NCBI GenBank assembly: GCA_022701925.1
Contig: JAKONM010000013.1
Location: 1-14,479, forward strand
Length of the DNA stretch: 14,479 bases
Origin: Microbacteriaceae bacterium
GTDB lineage: Bacteria; Actinomycetota; Actinomycetes; Actinomycetales; Microbacteriaceae
Reading direction: 5' to 3'
Each line of letters starts with the position of its first letter. Within the stretch, counting starts at the first letter, position 1. Both the position numbers and the translations under genes were made by a program. A model generated the notes under the pieces. The model was not told the DNA's origin. It searched no databases and worked only from the letters and a program-made list of their open reading frames with translations. Positions 12,428 to 14,479 of the stretch are shown one piece after another.

Positions 12428-13480
12428 GTGTCACCCGCCGTCGATCTCGGCCTCCCGGCCCGGCCGCGAGCCGCCAGCACCGTACCCGACGCCTCCGTCA
12501 CCAGCCGGGGCCGCGTGCTGCTGGCCGCGCCCCGGGGCTACTGCGCGGGCGTCGACCGCGCCGTGATCGCGGTGGAGAAGGCCGTGGAGCGCTACGGCTC
12601 GCCCGTCTACGTGCGCAAGCAGATCGTGCACAACGTGCACGTCGTGCGCCGCCTGGAGGAGCAGGGCGCGGTGTTCGTGGACGAGGTGGACGAGGTGCCG
12701 CCCGGCGCGCACGTGGTCTTCAGCGCCCACGGCGTCTCCCCGGCGGTCGTGCGCGCCGCTGCGGACCGCGGCCTGCAGGCCATCGACGCCACCTGCCCGC
12801 TGGTCACGAAGGTGCACCGCGAGGCCGTGCGCTTCGCCCGCGACGACCGCGACATCCTGCTGATCGGCCACCACGGGCACGAGGAGGTCGAGGGCACGAT
12901 GGGCGAGGCCCCCGAGCGCACCACCCTCGTCGGCTCGCCCGAGGAGGCCGACACCGTGCAGGTGCGCGACCCCGACAACCTGGTCTGGCTGTCGCAGACC
13001 ACGCTCTCGGTCGACGAGACGATGGAGACGGTGCGGCGCCTGCGCACCCGGTTCCCGAACCTGCAGGACCCGCCCTCGGACGACATCTGCTACGCCACCC
13101 AGAACCGGCAGGTCGCCGTGAAGAAGGTGGCGAAGGACGCCGACGTCGTGCTGGTGGTCGGCAGCGCCAACTCCTCCAACTCCGTGCGGCTGGTCGAGGT
13201 GGCGCTGGAGCACGGCGCCACCGGCGCGCACCGCATCGACGACGCCGGCGAGCTGGACCCGGCCTGGCTGGAGGGCGCGGCCACGGTCGGGGTGACCAGC
13301 GGCGCGAGCGTGCCCGAGCGCCTGGTCGACGAGCTGCTGGCGGTGCTGGCGGGCATCGGCTACGGCACGGTGGACGAGGTGCGCACCGCGGAGGAGGACC
13401 TGGTGTTCTCCCTGCCCCGCGAGCTGCGCCGCGACGCGTTCGGCGCGCAGGACCCCCGCGCGCTCGGCGGCCGCAGCTGA
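12428..13480 (+). CDS. ispH: 4-hydroxy-3-methylbut-2-enyl diphosphate reductase
   Basis: Last enzyme of the MEP isoprenoid pathway: a [4Fe-4S] protein reducing HMBPP to IPP and DMAPP, the substrates of prenyl synthases such as the uppS product in this window. The 350 residues include a ~27-residue N-terminal extension, then PRGYCAGVDRA (cluster ligand C39), IVHNVHVVRRLEEQGAVFVD (H68), SAHGVSP (H101), DATCPLVTKVH (C123), HHGHEEVEGTMGE (H151, with acid E153), and DDICYATQNRQ (C221). The SANSSNS stretch binds the diphosphate. All three cluster cysteines are present. The GTG at 12428 is supported by the TAGACT box 6 nt upstream. It diverges from xseA, and its stop overlaps the start of the following membrane protein gene. 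Confidence 0.97.
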   Translation: MSPAVDLGLPARPRAASTVPDASVTSRGRVLLAAPRGYCAGVDRAVIAVEKAVERYGSPVYVRKQIVHNVHVVRRLEEQGAVFVDEVDEVPPGAHVVFSAHGVSPAVVRAAADRGLQAIDATCPLVTKVHREAVRFARDDRDILLIGHHGHEEVEGTMGEAPERTTLVGSPEEADTVQVRDPDNLVWLSQTTLSVDETMETVRRLRTRFPNLQDPPSDDICYATQNRQVAVKKVAKDADVVLVVGSANSSNSVRLVEVALEHGATGAHRIDDAGELDPAWLEGAATVGVTSGASVPERLVDELLAVLAGIGYGTVDEVRTAEEDLVFSLPRELRRDAFGAQDPRALGGRS

Positions 13481-13869
13481 GCGCGCCGCGGCAGGTCCGC
13501 GCGGTCCCGGCCTGGGACCTGCCCATCACCGTCGGGCTGCTGGTGTTCGGCCTGGTGAACACGACCCAGACCGTGGCGCAGGCGCGCGACCTGGGCGTGG
13601 TGCTGGACGCGTTCTTCCAGCAGCAGGGGATCGGCGACTACACGGCCACCCGTGCCGCCGAGACGGGCGGGCTGCTGATCACGCTGACCAGCGTGCTCTG
13701 CCTGGTGCTCGCGATCTGGTTCTCGGTGCGGCGCCTGCGGGTGCGCAAGCGGGCGTTCTGGATCCCGATCGTCTGCGCGGTGATCGGCCTGGTCGCGATG
13801 ACGGTGATCATCGGCGGCGCCGTGATGGCCGACCCGGCGTTCTTCGCCTATCTGCAGCGGCGCGCCTGA
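13477..13869 (+). CDS. DUF6264-type membrane protein, probable CTG start
   Basis: Membrane protein of unknown function typical of Microbacteriaceae, where it lies by ispH and fba. The 130-residue reading has three hydrophobic segments (~16-30, ~65-83, ~95-115). Family-like features are AWDLPITVGLLVFGLVN near the start and KRAFWIPIVCAVIGL. The first ATG/GTG in frame is the GTG at 13543, which would cut off most of the first transmembrane segment and the WD motif. Homology-like coding runs back to the ispH stop, where CTG at 13477 forms a CTGA overlap with the ispH TGA and begins MSAPRQ. No ATG, GTG or TTG is in frame between 13381 and 13543. The N-terminal PQYGEYATPEEQ-like region I recall in relatives is absent. 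Start is therefore uncertain; the gene itself is well supported. Confidence 0.72.
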   Translation: MSAPRQVRAVPAWDLPITVGLLVFGLVNTTQTVAQARDLGVVLDAFFQQQGIGDYTATRAAETGGLLITLTSVLCLVLAIWFSVRRLRVRKRAFWIPIVCAVIGLVAMTVIIGGAVMADPAFFAYLQRRA

Positions 13870-13878
13870 CCCGGCGCC

Positions 13879-13903
13879 GCGCGGGCCGGAGTCCGGCCCG
13901 CGC
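13879..13903. terminator. bidirectional hairpin terminator, DUF6264 gene / fba
   Basis: A perfect 11-bp stem (GCGCGGGCCGG with CCGGCCCGCGC) closes a three-base AGT loop in the 42-bp gap between the stops of two converging genes. It starts 9 nt after one stop and ends 8 nt before the other. No T tract is present on either strand. Position and symmetry make it the best terminator in the window. Confidence 0.65.
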
Positions 13904-13911
13904 CCTGCGCC

Positions 13912-14479
<568 letters not shown>

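Overview
The window is a dense, very GC-rich stretch of actinobacterial core chromosome. Codon third positions are almost all G or C, GTG starts are common, and no mobile element, CRISPR array or RNA gene was seen. A DUF6264-type membrane protein beside ispH and fba, DUF4307 beside greA and DUF4245 beside xseB point to Micrococcales, most likely Microbacteriaceae. The genus cannot be fixed from this sequence alone.

Layout. (1) 1-1.7 kb: the 3' end of threonine dehydratase (ilvA, +) converges on greA and a DUF4307 protein (both -). (2) 1.7-3.5 kb: a small one-helix membrane protein (+), a hemolysin III/TrhA membrane protein (-) and a cis-prenyltransferase (uppS, +). TrhA and UppS diverge from a 43-bp spacer that holds a leaderless-type promoter for each. 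(3) 3.6-7.8 kb, all +: an aminotransferase class V-fold protein with no lysine at all, a HAD-IIB phosphatase coupled to it by an ATGA overlap, a PIN-PhoH ATPase with a structured leader, and a short prepilin peptidase. (4) 7.8-12.4 kb, all -: a tightly packed run read xseA-xseB-DUF4245-carbonic anhydrase-fumC-small membrane protein, with two GTGA stop/start overlaps. (5) 12.4-14.5 kb: ispH and a coupled DUF6264 protein (+) converge through a perfect 11-bp hairpin on a partial class II fructose-bisphosphate aldolase (fba, -).

Most genes are housekeeping: isoleucine synthesis, transcript-cleavage rescue, isoprenoid precursor and carrier synthesis, exonuclease VII, TCA cycle, CO2/bicarbonate and glycolysis. 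The backbone greA - DUF4307 - small membrane protein - hemolysin III - uppS ... phoH ... fum ... DUF4245 ... xseB - xseA - ispH follows, from memory, the Mycobacterium tuberculosis Rv1080c-Rv1110 order. Here mca, the YyaL-like gene and glpX are absent from the places they hold there.

Points most worth a second look: the lysine-free aminotransferase-fold protein, a recurring -10-like TANNNT hexamer 6-7 nt before five start codons (predicted leaderless mRNAs), a perfect 24-bp in-frame tandem duplication inside the carbonic anhydrase gene, and a probable CTG start for the DUF6264 protein. I see no clear defence, mobile or otherwise new multi-gene system. The aminotransferase-like/HAD pair is the only candidate for undescribed function.
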